Shown here: positions 9,262-17,685 of the stretch, one piece after another
Position numbering within the stretch: the stretch's first letter is position 1
Layout of the letters: the number at the start of each line of letters is the position of its first letter
Assembly (NCBI GenBank): GCA_023666975.1
Contig: JAMPAW010000001.1
Coordinates: forward strand, 1 to 64,000
Direction: 5' to 3'
Source of the DNA: Clostridium sp.
Lineage (GTDB): Bacteria; Bacillota_A; Clostridia; Lachnospirales; Lachnospiraceae
Length of the DNA: 64,000 nt
Made by a program: the position numbers and the translations under genes
Notes under the pieces: generated by a model
The model's database searches: none
Told to the model about the DNA's origin: nothing
What the model saw: only the letters and a program-made list of their open reading frames with translations

Positions 9262-10074
9262 ATGAGCAATCCGGCAGTTACCAAATTGGTTCGGGATGAA
9301 ATCGGAAATTTGAAATTTTGGATGGATGATAATATCGGAGAATCCATTCATATCCACCTTGCGGACTTTCGTCTGGATTTGACGGTGGAGGAGCTTCGCA
9401 GGCTATCGGCAGAGCTTACGGATACGATGAACAAACTGGTTGATGTGGAAGGGTTTGACTGCAATAAAATCGACCCGGTTTTTCTCTCTTTGTTGTTGGC
9501 AAAGCGGATGAGGCACCTGAAATCGGTCAGCATTGACCATGTTATGCTGGGAGATTTGATTGTGAACCACCGCAATGGACTGGGCTTTCTGGAATATGAA
9601 AAATTGGCAAAAAGCCGGGCAGTGCGGGCACTTCAGGGTGATACTGCCAAGAATGACGGATTTCGCCGATCTCATCATATCGGGCAGACCAGCCAGCAGA
9701 GGCTGGATGCGATGAAGCAGAGTGTCAGTGACAACGGATACCCCTATCAGGGGCAATATATCGTGCTCTATGAGAACCAGATGTTAATCCGGGACGGGCA
9801 GCACCGCGCATCATGCCTGTATGTGGATAAGGGGAATATAGAGATTCCGGTACTGAGACTCTATTTTGACAGTCCCGCTATTGCCGCCTATCAGACCAGC
9901 TTTTTGATGCAGCTGGCCGCCGGAATCGGCAAGCTGAATGGGAAGAAGATAAAGAAAGGGCTGCGTAAGCTGCTAAAGGCAGTGTGGCATACGGCAACAG
10001 GAATGAAGAACCGCATCTATTTTCTGTTTCATCGCAGATCGATTAAAAAAATGGAGCGGATTTACTTTCGGTGA
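9262..10074 (+). CDS. ParB/sulfiredoxin-like domain protein in polysaccharide locus
   Basis: 270 residues. The central segment contains IRDGQHRASCLY (about residue 190), matching the DGxHR signature of the ParB/sulfiredoxin fold, preceded by a short strand and a helix that also fit the fold. No DNA-binding helix-turn-helix follows and no parA gene is nearby, so plasmid or chromosome partitioning is unlikely. Related ParB-fold proteins can bind nucleotides or act as kinases, so a modifying role on a glycan or sugar phosphate is possible (inference). The last 60 residues are strongly basic. The stop is followed at once by the flippase start region. Confidence 0.55.
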   Translation: MSNPAVTKLVRDEIGNLKFWMDDNIGESIHIHLADFRLDLTVEELRRLSAELTDTMNKLVDVEGFDCNKIDPVFLSLLLAKRMRHLKSVSIDHVMLGDLIVNHRNGLGFLEYEKLAKSRAVRALQGDTAKNDGFRRSHHIGQTSQQRLDAMKQSVSDNGYPYQGQYIVLYENQMLIRDGQHRASCLYVDKGNIEIPVLRLYFDSPAIAAYQTSFLMQLAAGIGKLNGKKIKKGLRKLLKAVWHTATGMKNRIYFLFHRRSIKKMERIYFR

Positions 10075-10089
10075 TTGGTGGACAGTAAA

Positions 10090-11559
10090 ATGATGAAGAA
10101 GTTATTAGACAAATATAAACAGATTCCGGTGACAGTGAAGGCGTCATTCTGGTTTCTGGTATGCGGCTTTATCCAGCGGGGAATCTCCCTGATTACGACC
10201 CCTATTTTTTCAAGGCTTTTGTCTACCAGTGAATATGGGGATTTTGGGGTGTATACCTCATGGTATAATATTGTGATTATCCTTGCCTCTTTGAATCTGG
10301 CTTCCGGTGTCTATATGCGGGGACTGGTAAAATATGAAGAGGATAAGGATCGGTTTACCGGTTCACTGCAGTGCCTGTATATTCTGACTACGGCTATCTG
10401 GTTTTGCATTTATCTTGTTTTTCAGAAGCAGTGGAATATCCTGTTTGGAATGGATTCTTCGTTCGTCTATGCGATGTTTATCGATATTCTGGCGGCAACG
10501 GCTTATCATTTCTGGTCTACGCAGCAGAGAGTGGATTACAAGTACACAAAGCTGGTGGTTGTCACAATGCTGAATGCAGTATTGCGTCCGGGAGTAGGTA
10601 TATTGATGATTTATCTGTTTCCGGAATATAAGCTAGAGGCAAGAATTTTCTCGATGGTCGCTGTGGATGCCATTACGTTCGGACCGTTTTTCTTTGGCAT
10701 TTTCGGAAAAGGTGTCAGAGTATTTACGACCCAATATTGGAAATATGCGCTGGCCTTTAATCTGCCTCTTGTGCCCCATTATCTCTCCCAGATTGTCTTG
10801 AACCAGTCGGACCGGATTATGATAAAACGGATTCAGGGCTCCAGTGTGGCAGGAATCTATAATCTGGCATATTCCGTTGCTTCGATTATGACGATCGTCA
10901 ACACTTCTGTGATCAATACATTAACGCCATGGATGTATAAAAAAATGAAGGCCATGGAATATAAGGCGATTGGAGCAAACACTGTTCCGCTGTTGGTTTT
11001 GATTGCCTTTGCCAACTTTGCCCTGGTCGCCTTTGCGCCGGAGGCAGTTGCCATTATGGCACCGGCTGCCTATTACGATGCGATATGGGTGATACCGCCT
11101 GTGGCAGCGAGTACCTATTTTATCTTTATGTACAGCCTGTTTTCCCGTTTTGAGTTCTATTTTGAAAAGACGCAGTTTATGATGTTCGCTTCCGTTTCGG
11201 GAGCCTTAATGAATCTTTTGTTGAATTATATCTTTATTCCCCGATTTGGATATTATGCTGCCGGATATACGACGTTGTTTTGTTACATACTTTACTGTGT
11301 AGGGCATTACCTGTTGATGAGAAGGATTAATAACCGGTTAATGGACCATGTAAAAGTATATAATACGAACCTTGTGCTTCTGATCTCCGGCATCTTTATC
11401 GCACTGTGTGCTGTTACGATGGTGTTTTATCAGCATTTTATCCTGCGGCTGCTGTTATTCTTATTCGTATGCGGCTTCTTTATCTGGAAACGGAAAGCGT
11501 TTATTCAATTGTTTAAGATGATGAAGGCGGAGAAAAAAGGAAAAGCGAAAAAGAATTAA
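10090..11559 (+). CDS. Wzx-type oligosaccharide flippase (first copy)
   Basis: About 489 residues with 12-14 predicted membrane helices, of the polysaccharide-biosynthesis (Wzx/MATE-like, MOP superfamily) family. The opening FWFLVCGFIQRGISLITTPI and SRLLSTSEYGDFGVYTSW are typical of the family N-terminus. It would move undecaprenyl-linked repeat units across the membrane. The start is uncertain: ATG at 10090 sits 8 bases after a weak GGTGG, while TTG at 10075 and GTG at 10078 directly follow the upstream stop. Translation is probably coupled to the ParB-like gene. A second flippase lies at 15161. Confidence 0.85.
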   Translation: MMKKLLDKYKQIPVTVKASFWFLVCGFIQRGISLITTPIFSRLLSTSEYGDFGVYTSWYNIVIILASLNLASGVYMRGLVKYEEDKDRFTGSLQCLYILTTAIWFCIYLVFQKQWNILFGMDSSFVYAMFIDILAATAYHFWSTQQRVDYKYTKLVVVTMLNAVLRPGVGILMIYLFPEYKLEARIFSMVAVDAITFGPFFFGIFGKGVRVFTTQYWKYALAFNLPLVPHYLSQIVLNQSDRIMIKRIQGSSVAGIYNLAYSVASIMTIVNTSVINTLTPWMYKKMKAMEYKAIGANTVPLLVLIAFANFALVAFAPEAVAIMAPAAYYDAIWVIPPVAASTYFIFMYSLFSRFEFYFEKTQFMMFASVSGALMNLLLNYIFIPRFGYYAAGYTTLFCYILYCVGHYLLMRRINNRLMDHVKVYNTNLVLLISGIFIALCAVTMVFYQHFILRLLLFLFVCGFFIWKRKAFIQLFKMMKAEKKGKAKKN

Positions 11560-11588
11560 AAGGTCTGGAAAGTAAGGAGGAGAAAACA

Positions 11589-12551
11589 ATGGAAGAAATT
11601 TGCTTATCGATTATTATTCCCCACTATAATACACCGGCTTCCCTGATTAAGCTGGTCAAAAGTATTCCTGCGAAAAAGGACATACAGGTCTTGATTATTG
11701 ATGACAATAGCACCGTGGATATAAGCAGCATAGGGAAATTTATCGAGGAAGAAAAACAGAGAAATATTATGCTGCTTGCGAATGCCTCCGGTGTAAAAGG
11801 GGCAGGGAGCTGCAGGAATATCGGTCTTTCCCATGTACAGGGCAGGTGGATACTGTTTGCCGATGCAGATGATTTTTTTGAGCCGGATTTAGATGAAAAG
11901 ATAGGAAAATATATGAATTTGGATTATGATATGGTGTATTTTCCGCCTACCAGTATGGATGTGAGGACGGGAGAGTTGTCCTCAAGGCATGTCATGTACA
12001 TGGAATTGGTGAAAAAGTGCAAGGACGAACCGACGCTAAAAAATATGACAGAGATGAAATACGGCTTCTGTACACCGTGGTCAAAATTAATCCGTTCTTC
12101 GGTAATCCGGGATAACCAGATTGCATTTGACCAGATTATGGTGTCCAATGACATTATGTGTATGACAAAATGTGCCTATTACAGCCAGAAAACGCTGGCG
12201 GCGGAGGAAGTCATATATTGCGTGACCAGAGGGGGGAAAACCCTTACTTCGCAGAAGGACGAGTCAAGATTTGATACCCGGATTCAGGTGCTGGTGAATC
12301 GCTATACCTTTTTAAGGGAGCATTTATCAAAGAAAGAATTCCGGTATGCGCACATTGACCGGCTGGCATTGGGAAAACTGGTAGATGTGTTCATTGAACA
12401 TTGGGGAATACGCAAACTTTTTTGGATTTTAAAAATTTATCGCAAAAACAGAGTTCATTTTTTTGATATTGGACTGTTAAATCCAGTCACGCTGTTTCAT
12501 AAGGCGAAGATTGAACTTTCGTGGTGGATGGATATTAAAAAGCATCGATAG
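11589..12551 (+). CDS. family 2 glycosyltransferase
   Basis: 320 residues. A GT2 domain begins at residue 7 (SIIIPHYN), with DDNSTVD and FADADDFFE (about residue 97), the metal-binding DxD-like motif. A CTPWSKL segment near residue 162 recalls GT2 enzymes of capsule clusters and the second domain of the protein at 201. The C-terminus is basic and amphipathic, suggesting peripheral membrane attachment. RBS AAGGAGGAG. It is 29 bases downstream of the first flippase and probably in its operon. The sugar substrate is unknown. Confidence 0.85.
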   Translation: MEEICLSIIIPHYNTPASLIKLVKSIPAKKDIQVLIIDDNSTVDISSIGKFIEEEKQRNIMLLANASGVKGAGSCRNIGLSHVQGRWILFADADDFFEPDLDEKIGKYMNLDYDMVYFPPTSMDVRTGELSSRHVMYMELVKKCKDEPTLKNMTEMKYGFCTPWSKLIRSSVIRDNQIAFDQIMVSNDIMCMTKCAYYSQKTLAAEEVIYCVTRGGKTLTSQKDESRFDTRIQVLVNRYTFLREHLSKKEFRYAHIDRLALGKLVDVFIEHWGIRKLFWILKIYRKNRVHFFDIGLLNPVTLFHKAKIELSWWMDIKKHR

Positions 12552-12582
12552 CAGGTTCCTGCAGTCAGTTTATCCTTTTGTG

Positions 12583-12642
12583 TCATGATATGAGTAATTG
12601 CGGAATATAAATAGATATATCCGGTAATAATGAATATCATGA
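12583..12642. repeat. 60-bp nested palindrome
   Basis: TCATGATAT (12583-12591) pairs perfectly with ATATCATGA (12634-12642). Inside it, CGGaATAT pairs with ATATatCCG around a short A/T loop. It fills most of the gap between the glycosyltransferase and the ferredoxin-like gene. There is no T-tract, so a simple terminator is unlikely. Confidence 0.5.
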
Positions 12643-12661
12643 AGACGAGAGGAAAAATACA

Positions 12662-13936
12662 ATGTGTACGGTTGAATTTACGGTGGACGGCAATTTGTGC
12701 ATCTCCTGTGGAATGTGCAAGGCTGTCTGTCCGAAGAACAGCATCAAATTTCAAAGTAAAAATGGTCTTTTTATCCCTGTAATTGACAAAGATAAATGCG
12801 CACAATGTGGAATGTGCTACCGGGTATGTCCGGGAAAAGGTTTTGATTATACAAAGCATCTGCCGCCTTCGAGTGAAGCGTCTTTTTTGTTTGGAGAGTA
12901 CTGTGGCGTCTATACGGCATGGAGCTTAGATGAGCAAAGACGCAGCAATTCCGTGAGCGGCGGCGTGGTGACGGAGCTGGTGTACCGTTTGCTGCAAAGT
13001 GGAGAATACAAAACGGCATTTTTAGTCGGCACGCATAAATATACCGGAGAGGCGGTCTGCACGCAAAAGTATATCCGTGGAGACGCTTTGGGCGATACGC
13101 AGAAATCACGGTATCTTCCCGTGTGTCAGGAGCAGGCAGTGTCTTATATCTTGTCACACCCCGCAGAAAAAATCATTTTGGTAGGAACCGGGTGTTTTGT
13201 GGAGGGGATGCTGAATCTAATCGATTGTTCCAAGCTTGACCGGCACAATTATTTGATTATCGGTCTGTTCTGCGACCGGATGATGACCATGAATGTAGTC
13301 CGGTATTTTGGCAGGCATAAGGCATTAAAAGGGCAGCCTGTGGACAAGATGTTTTTCCGGACCAAGGAAGTGGGCGGATGGCCGGGAGGTGTGCAGATAA
13401 CTGTTGATTCTGGGGAAAAGATAGCATTGTCTAATTCGGAAAGAATGAAGGTGAAGGACTATTTTATGCCAGAGCGCTGTATGTACTGCCTTGATAAGCT
13501 GAATTTGTTTTCCGACCTCTCGGTGGGGGACAACTATACCGGAAAGCATGCAGACGCAAGGGGAAGCAACAGTGTTATTGTGCGGACCGAGGCGGGAAGG
13601 CGGGTATGGGAACGCTATGCCGGTGCATTCGGTTGTGAGCAGGCAGATTCTTCGTCAATCTGGAATGGACAGCATTTGAAAGAGCGGATGAAAAATCACA
13701 GCTATGCGAAGTGCAAAGAGAGGGAAATCAAGCAGAAGATTAATGTGACAGGGGGATTTTTGGCAGAGCCAGACGTGAATTTGACAACGTGGATAAAATA
13801 TCGGTTAAAGTACCTTAAAACCAGTATCGGTGCAAACTATGACAGAGCGGAATATGTACTGTCGCTTTGCCTGATATGGAAGAATCTAAAATTAAAAGTA
13901 GGAAATATAGTGAAAAGGAGCTCTATATGTCTTTGA
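12662..13936 (+). CDS. 4Fe-4S ferredoxin / FrhB-type coenzyme F420 hydrogenase beta-like protein
   Basis: 424 residues. Two 4Fe-4S ferredoxin motifs are visible: C13-C16-C19-C23 and C46-C49-C52-C56. They are followed by the FrhB/FdhB N-terminal (about 95-165) and C-terminal (about 170-330) domains found in F420-reducing hydrogenase beta subunits. In Firmicutes and Bacteroidetes such proteins commonly sit beside polysaccharide pyruvyl transferases, as here, and are thought to do redox chemistry on a surface glycan; the exact reaction is unknown. There is no hydrogenase in the neighbourhood. It overlaps the next gene by 10 bases, so translation of the two is probably coupled. Confidence 0.8.
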   Translation: MCTVEFTVDGNLCISCGMCKAVCPKNSIKFQSKNGLFIPVIDKDKCAQCGMCYRVCPGKGFDYTKHLPPSSEASFLFGEYCGVYTAWSLDEQRRSNSVSGGVVTELVYRLLQSGEYKTAFLVGTHKYTGEAVCTQKYIRGDALGDTQKSRYLPVCQEQAVSYILSHPAEKIILVGTGCFVEGMLNLIDCSKLDRHNYLIIGLFCDRMMTMNVVRYFGRHKALKGQPVDKMFFRTKEVGGWPGGVQITVDSGEKIALSNSERMKVKDYFMPERCMYCLDKLNLFSDLSVGDNYTGKHADARGSNSVIVRTEAGRRVWERYAGAFGCEQADSSSIWNGQHLKERMKNHSYAKCKEREIKQKINVTGGFLAEPDVNLTTWIKYRLKYLKTSIGANYDRAEYVLSLCLIWKNLKLKVGNIVKRSSICL

Positions 13937-15168
13937 AGGTTCTGATAACCGGTGCCAATTATAACAATAAAGGCGCTCAGTCCATGCTGTTTGTGACGGT
14001 GGACGAGGTAAAAAAGCGGATTCCGGAAAGCGAGGTTTATTTCGGCTGTGGATTAAACGACCCGGTTTTGAAAAACGTGAGTTTTCAGCAGATTTGTTTT
14101 TCCAGGGAGGGGAGATATATTGCCCTTGGGGGTGGACAGGCGGTATTCAATTTTTTTGTTGCCGTGGCAAAGGCTGTTATGCGGGCAGTAACGGGAAAGC
14201 ATACCAATATTTTGCGGATTATGGACGTCAAAAAATATATGAAGGAGATGGATTTGGTTGTTGATATAAGCGGCTTTGCCCTTGGCGATAAATGGTCGAA
14301 GAGAACAAATGAAAATTTTTTAAATACCATTCGCCTGGCAAAGAGATATCAGATTCCCATTTTCATTATGCCGCAGTCCTTTGGTCCGTTTGATTATCCG
14401 CCGGAGCTTCAGTATATAGAGAAAGAAATCAGGGAGCTTTTGGCTTATCCGGTAAAAGTGTTTGCCAGAGAGGAAGAGGGGTACGGATTTCTTGTCGGCA
14501 GATTCGGGCTGGATAATGTGGAACACTCCTATGATTTGGTGCTTCAAAATAAAGGGATAAATTTGCGTAACCTATATCAGGAGATGCCGGAACGTTCGGT
14601 ACCTTTGTTGGAAACACAAAATAACGTAGGCATAATTCCCAATGCGCAGTGTTTCCGCCATGGAGACCGTGAGGCTGTTCTCCATATATACAAGGTGGTG
14701 ATTGAGCGGATTCTGTCTGCGGGCAGGGAGGTTTATGTGTTCAGGCATTCCGGAGAGGATTTGCCGTATTGCAGGATGATTGTCGAAATGCTGGAAGGAG
14801 AAAGGCATATCCATTTACTGGAAAATGATTTCTCCTGTCTGGAATTTGATGAGCTGGTGCAAAATTTTGAGTTTATCGTCTGTTCGAGATATCATGGGAT
14901 TGTCCATGCGTATAAAAATGATATTCCCGTTATTGCATTCGGGTGGGCGGTCAAATACCGGGAGCTGACAAAGGCTGTCGGGCAGCTATCCTATTTGTAC
15001 GACATTACGGAAGCCTCCTGTGATAAAGGAAAAATATTGGATGCAGTTGACCAGATGTTAGTAAACTGCGGCCGGGAAAAGAAAATCATCAGAGAAAATA
15101 TGTTGAAGCTTCAATCGGAAAATTGCTTTGAATATTTATCGGAATGGGTGGGGAAGGATAATGAATAG
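13927..15168 (+). CDS. polysaccharide pyruvyl transferase family protein
   Basis: 413 residues. The N-terminus LKVLITGANYNNKGAQSM matches the start of the polysaccharide pyruvyl transferase (CsaB-like, GT-B-like) family, and the C-terminal half has the conserved VCSRYHGIVHA motif, including the His of the family signature, near residue 320. It probably adds a ketal pyruvate from phosphoenolpyruvate to a sugar of the polymer, giving it negative charge. ATG at 13927 lies 6 bases after AAAAGGAG. A longer in-frame start at 13867 lies inside the preceding gene and is not favoured. It overlaps the next gene by 8 bases. Confidence 0.85.
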   Translation: MSLKVLITGANYNNKGAQSMLFVTVDEVKKRIPESEVYFGCGLNDPVLKNVSFQQICFSREGRYIALGGGQAVFNFFVAVAKAVMRAVTGKHTNILRIMDVKKYMKEMDLVVDISGFALGDKWSKRTNENFLNTIRLAKRYQIPIFIMPQSFGPFDYPPELQYIEKEIRELLAYPVKVFAREEEGYGFLVGRFGLDNVEHSYDLVLQNKGINLRNLYQEMPERSVPLLETQNNVGIIPNAQCFRHGDREAVLHIYKVVIERILSAGREVYVFRHSGEDLPYCRMIVEMLEGERHIHLLENDFSCLEFDELVQNFEFIVCSRYHGIVHAYKNDIPVIAFGWAVKYRELTKAVGQLSYLYDITEASCDKGKILDAVDQMLVNCGREKKIIRENMLKLQSENCFEYLSEWVGKDNE

Positions 15169-16570
15169 AGAGAAATCTCTGGCAAAAAATACGTTAATTA
15201 TGTCTGTCGGGACAATTCTGCCCAGACTGTCATGGTTAATTACCCTGCCAGTGATAACGGCGGGGCTTACGAAAACGGAGTATGGCATATACGATCTGAT
15301 TACGACGCTGGTATCGCTGTTTTTGCCTGTTGCCACTTTGCAGGCACAGACGGCGGCATTTCGCTTTCTGCTGGACTGTGGTGGGGTGCAGGAAAGATGT
15401 AACCGTATCATTACGAATGTTCTGGCATTTGTGACGATATCCTCGCTAATCTCGCTGTCTGCTTTGTACTTTGTCTTGTATAAGCTGGACGGAATAGTCC
15501 GGATACTGATATGCGCATATTTTTTCTGCGACATGCTCTTTCTTACTGCTGCGCAGATTGTAAGGGGACTGTCGCAGCCGAAGCTCTATGCATGCTGTAC
15601 TGCGATTCAGCCTTTAATGAATATGCTGCTGGTCGTGCTGTTTGTCTATTATGGCAAAGGTGGACTTGTCGGCGCATTGGTGTCGATGACGTTATCGATG
15701 ATGGCTGCGCTGGTGATTATTTTTATCAACGGAAAAATGATTTCCCGAATCGATCGGAAGCTGCTATCGAAAAGGACGGTCAGGGACATCATCAGCTATT
15801 CATGGCCGATGATTCCCAATTCTCTGTCTCTCTGGTTTCTTAATTTTTCGGACAGACTGGTTTTGCTTAATTTTATCGGCATTAACGCCAATGCGGTATA
15901 TGGGGCGGCCAATAAAATCCCTTCTATTTATTCCCTGGCAAATAATGCGTTCACCCTTGCATGGCAGGAGAATGCCTCGGCAAGCTGTACGGACGAGGAC
16001 GTATCGGACTATTATGGCAGAACCTTTGACCGTGTAATGAGAATTTTATCCGGAATTATGGCACTGCTGATTGCTGCAACGCCGGTTCTCTTTGTGCTTC
16101 TGATACGCGGGGATTATGGGGAGGCGGTCCGGCAAATGCCGATATTGCTGCTGGCGATGTTTTTCTCCTCGATGTCTTCTTTTTTGGGGGGAATCTATAT
16201 TGCGCATAAGAAAACGAGAAACGTGGGGGCGACCACAATGATTGCAGCGGTCCTGAATGTTGCTGTGGACCTTATATTGGTCAGGCATATCGGTATTTAT
16301 GCGGCATCGGTTTCTACGCTGCTTTCCTATATGTTCCTCGTTTTTTATCGAATGCGGAATGTATTGCATTTTCAATATATCCGCTATCGATATGTAAATA
16401 TTTTCGCCTATATTGCATGTTTGGCTGTCATGTGTATATTGTCGTGGATTGGTGGGATTTTTCTCAATGTGCTCAATGTTATCATCGGCGTGGTGTTTGC
16501 CCTGTGGATTAACCGCAGGCTGATTGGCAGAATAAAAAAGTTTTTTGACAAAACAGCTGGATACGATTAA
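15161..16570 (+). CDS. Wzx-type oligosaccharide flippase (second copy)
   Basis: About 469 residues with 12-14 membrane helices, of the polysaccharide-biosynthesis flippase family. The N-terminus AKNTLIMSVGTILPRLSWL is followed by TKTEYGIYDL, the family hallmark. ATG at 15161 follows GGGAAGG and overlaps the pyruvyl transferase stop, which argues for translational coupling. Two flippases in one locus suggest that two distinct repeat units or two merged clusters are exported. A long imperfect palindrome begins right after this gene. Confidence 0.85.
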   Translation: MNREKSLAKNTLIMSVGTILPRLSWLITLPVITAGLTKTEYGIYDLITTLVSLFLPVATLQAQTAAFRFLLDCGGVQERCNRIITNVLAFVTISSLISLSALYFVLYKLDGIVRILICAYFFCDMLFLTAAQIVRGLSQPKLYACCTAIQPLMNMLLVVLFVYYGKGGLVGALVSMTLSMMAALVIIFINGKMISRIDRKLLSKRTVRDIISYSWPMIPNSLSLWFLNFSDRLVLLNFIGINANAVYGAANKIPSIYSLANNAFTLAWQENASASCTDEDVSDYYGRTFDRVMRILSGIMALLIAATPVLFVLLIRGDYGEAVRQMPILLLAMFFSSMSSFLGGIYIAHKKTRNVGATTMIAAVLNVAVDLILVRHIGIYAASVSTLLSYMFLVFYRMRNVLHFQYIRYRYVNIFAYIACLAVMCILSWIGGIFLNVLNVIIGVVFALWINRRLIGRIKKFFDKTAGYD

Positions 16571-16578
16571 TATGTTAG

Positions 16579-16786
16579 AGATGAAGCAAAACTCTGTTTT
16601 CGCAATTGTTTGTTGTACAATATAGACAAATCGCAGCTGGGCACGCTTTCGCTATGTGTCGCTCGTAACGGTACATAAGGTGCCAAAACACGGCACCTAA
16701 GTACCGACGGCTCCCCAATACCCTGCTTGCAATCTTGTCTATATTGCACAACTAGATGTTTTGGAAGTGGTGAGTTTTGTTTATCT
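16579..16786. repeat. 208-bp nested palindrome (element A)
   Basis: Three nested stems are visible. The outer arms are 16579-16594 with 16772-16786 (near-perfect). The middle arms are 16612-16629 with 16735-16752 (17 of 18 pairs). The core is CGGTAC (16669-16674) with GTACCG (16701-16706), enclosing AGGTGCC (16678-16684) with GGCACCT (16692-16698). It fills the gap between a flippase and a glycosyltransferase and has no open reading frame of note. The GTAC-flanked apical hairpin is shared with elements B and C. Confidence 0.75.
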
Positions 16787-16815
16787 ATAGAGAGAGATGG
16801 GAATGGAGTGTACAG

Positions 16816-17571
16816 ATGGGAGAGATTTTGGTTTCGGTAATTATGCCGGCATATAACGGGGAAAAATTTATCGGTGAGGCAATTCGTTCGGTTTTGTGCC
16901 AGCAGGTTCCACTGGAGCTAATTGTCATTAATGACCAGTCAACGGACGGTACGGAAGCAGCAGTCCGCTCTTTTTTGCAGGACGAGAGGATTGTCTATAT
17001 CTGCAATGAACAAAATATCGGGGTTGCGAAAAGCAGGAACAAAGGAATGGAACTGGCAAAGGGAAAATATATTGCTTTTTTGGATGCAGACGATTATTGG
17101 ACGCCGGATAAGCTGGCAAAGCAGCTTGCCCTGATGGAGGAGAAGAAGGCGGTTTTGTCTTCTACAGGCAGACAGTTGATGGACGAGGAGGGAAGTCTGG
17201 GGAAAGTGATTCCGATTCCTGAGGAGATAACTTATCCGTCACTGTTAAAGAGCAATGTGCTCAATACATCAGGCGTGATGGTACTGACTGAGGTGGCGAG
17301 AAAATACCCGATGACACAAGACCACCTGCATGAGGATTATATCATGTGGCTGTCTATTCTGCGGGACTACAGGAAGGCGTACGGAATAGATGAACCGATG
17401 TTAAAGTACCGGGTGATGAAAGGAACGAAATCGGCGAATAAACTGAAATCGGCAAAGATGACGTTTGGAGTATACCGGTATATGGGTCTTAATTTGTTTT
17501 ACTGCTGTTGGTATTTTTGCTGTTATGCGGTCAACGGTTTTTTGAAATATCGGGACAACAGTAAAAAGTAA
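16816..17571 (+). CDS. family 2 glycosyltransferase
   Basis: 251 residues. A compact GT2 domain starts at residue 5 (LVSVIMPAYNGEKFI), with NDQSTDGTE and FLDADDYW (about residue 87). Length and motifs match WcaA/EpsE-type transferases that add single sugars to lipid-linked repeats. A hydrophobic stretch near the C-terminus (residues about 220-240, Cys/Tyr-rich) may attach it to the membrane. ATG at 16816 lies after TGGAG. An in-frame TTG at 16777 falls within the arm of the palindrome and is not favoured. It is the last sugar transferase before glmS. Confidence 0.8.
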   Translation: MGEILVSVIMPAYNGEKFIGEAIRSVLCQQVPLELIVINDQSTDGTEAAVRSFLQDERIVYICNEQNIGVAKSRNKGMELAKGKYIAFLDADDYWTPDKLAKQLALMEEKKAVLSSTGRQLMDEEGSLGKVIPIPEEITYPSLLKSNVLNTSGVMVLTEVARKYPMTQDHLHEDYIMWLSILRDYRKAYGIDEPMLKYRVMKGTKSANKLKSAKMTFGVYRYMGLNLFYCCWYFCCYAVNGFLKYRDNSKK

Positions 17572-17583
17572 TGAAAAATCGTG

Positions 17584-17612
17584 TTGTAAAAATTCCCATA
17601 AAGTGGTATAAT
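17584..17612 (+). promoter_or_regulatory. glmS promoter
   Basis: TTGTAA (17584-17589), a 17-base spacer and TATAAT (17607-17612). The transcript leader would be only about 66 bases long, too short for a glmS ribozyme. Confidence 0.7.
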
Positions 17613-17685
17613 ATTGGCGGTTTTGTAATTTGAACATAATCAGATTCATATAGTGGTAATAGATTGACAAGAAGGAGGACAATAT

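Noticed and set aside
9262..10074. ParB chromosome or plasmid partition protein
   Set aside because: It has only the ParB-like fold motif, lacks a DNA-binding domain, and has no parA or parS nearby.
16777..16815. Longer start for the glycosyltransferase at 16816
   Set aside because: The extra codons begin in the arm of element A and have no RBS; the GT2 domain starts properly from 16816.
17572..17685. glmS ribozyme upstream of glmS
   Set aside because: The leader after the promoter is only about 66 bases long, and no ribozyme core is visible.
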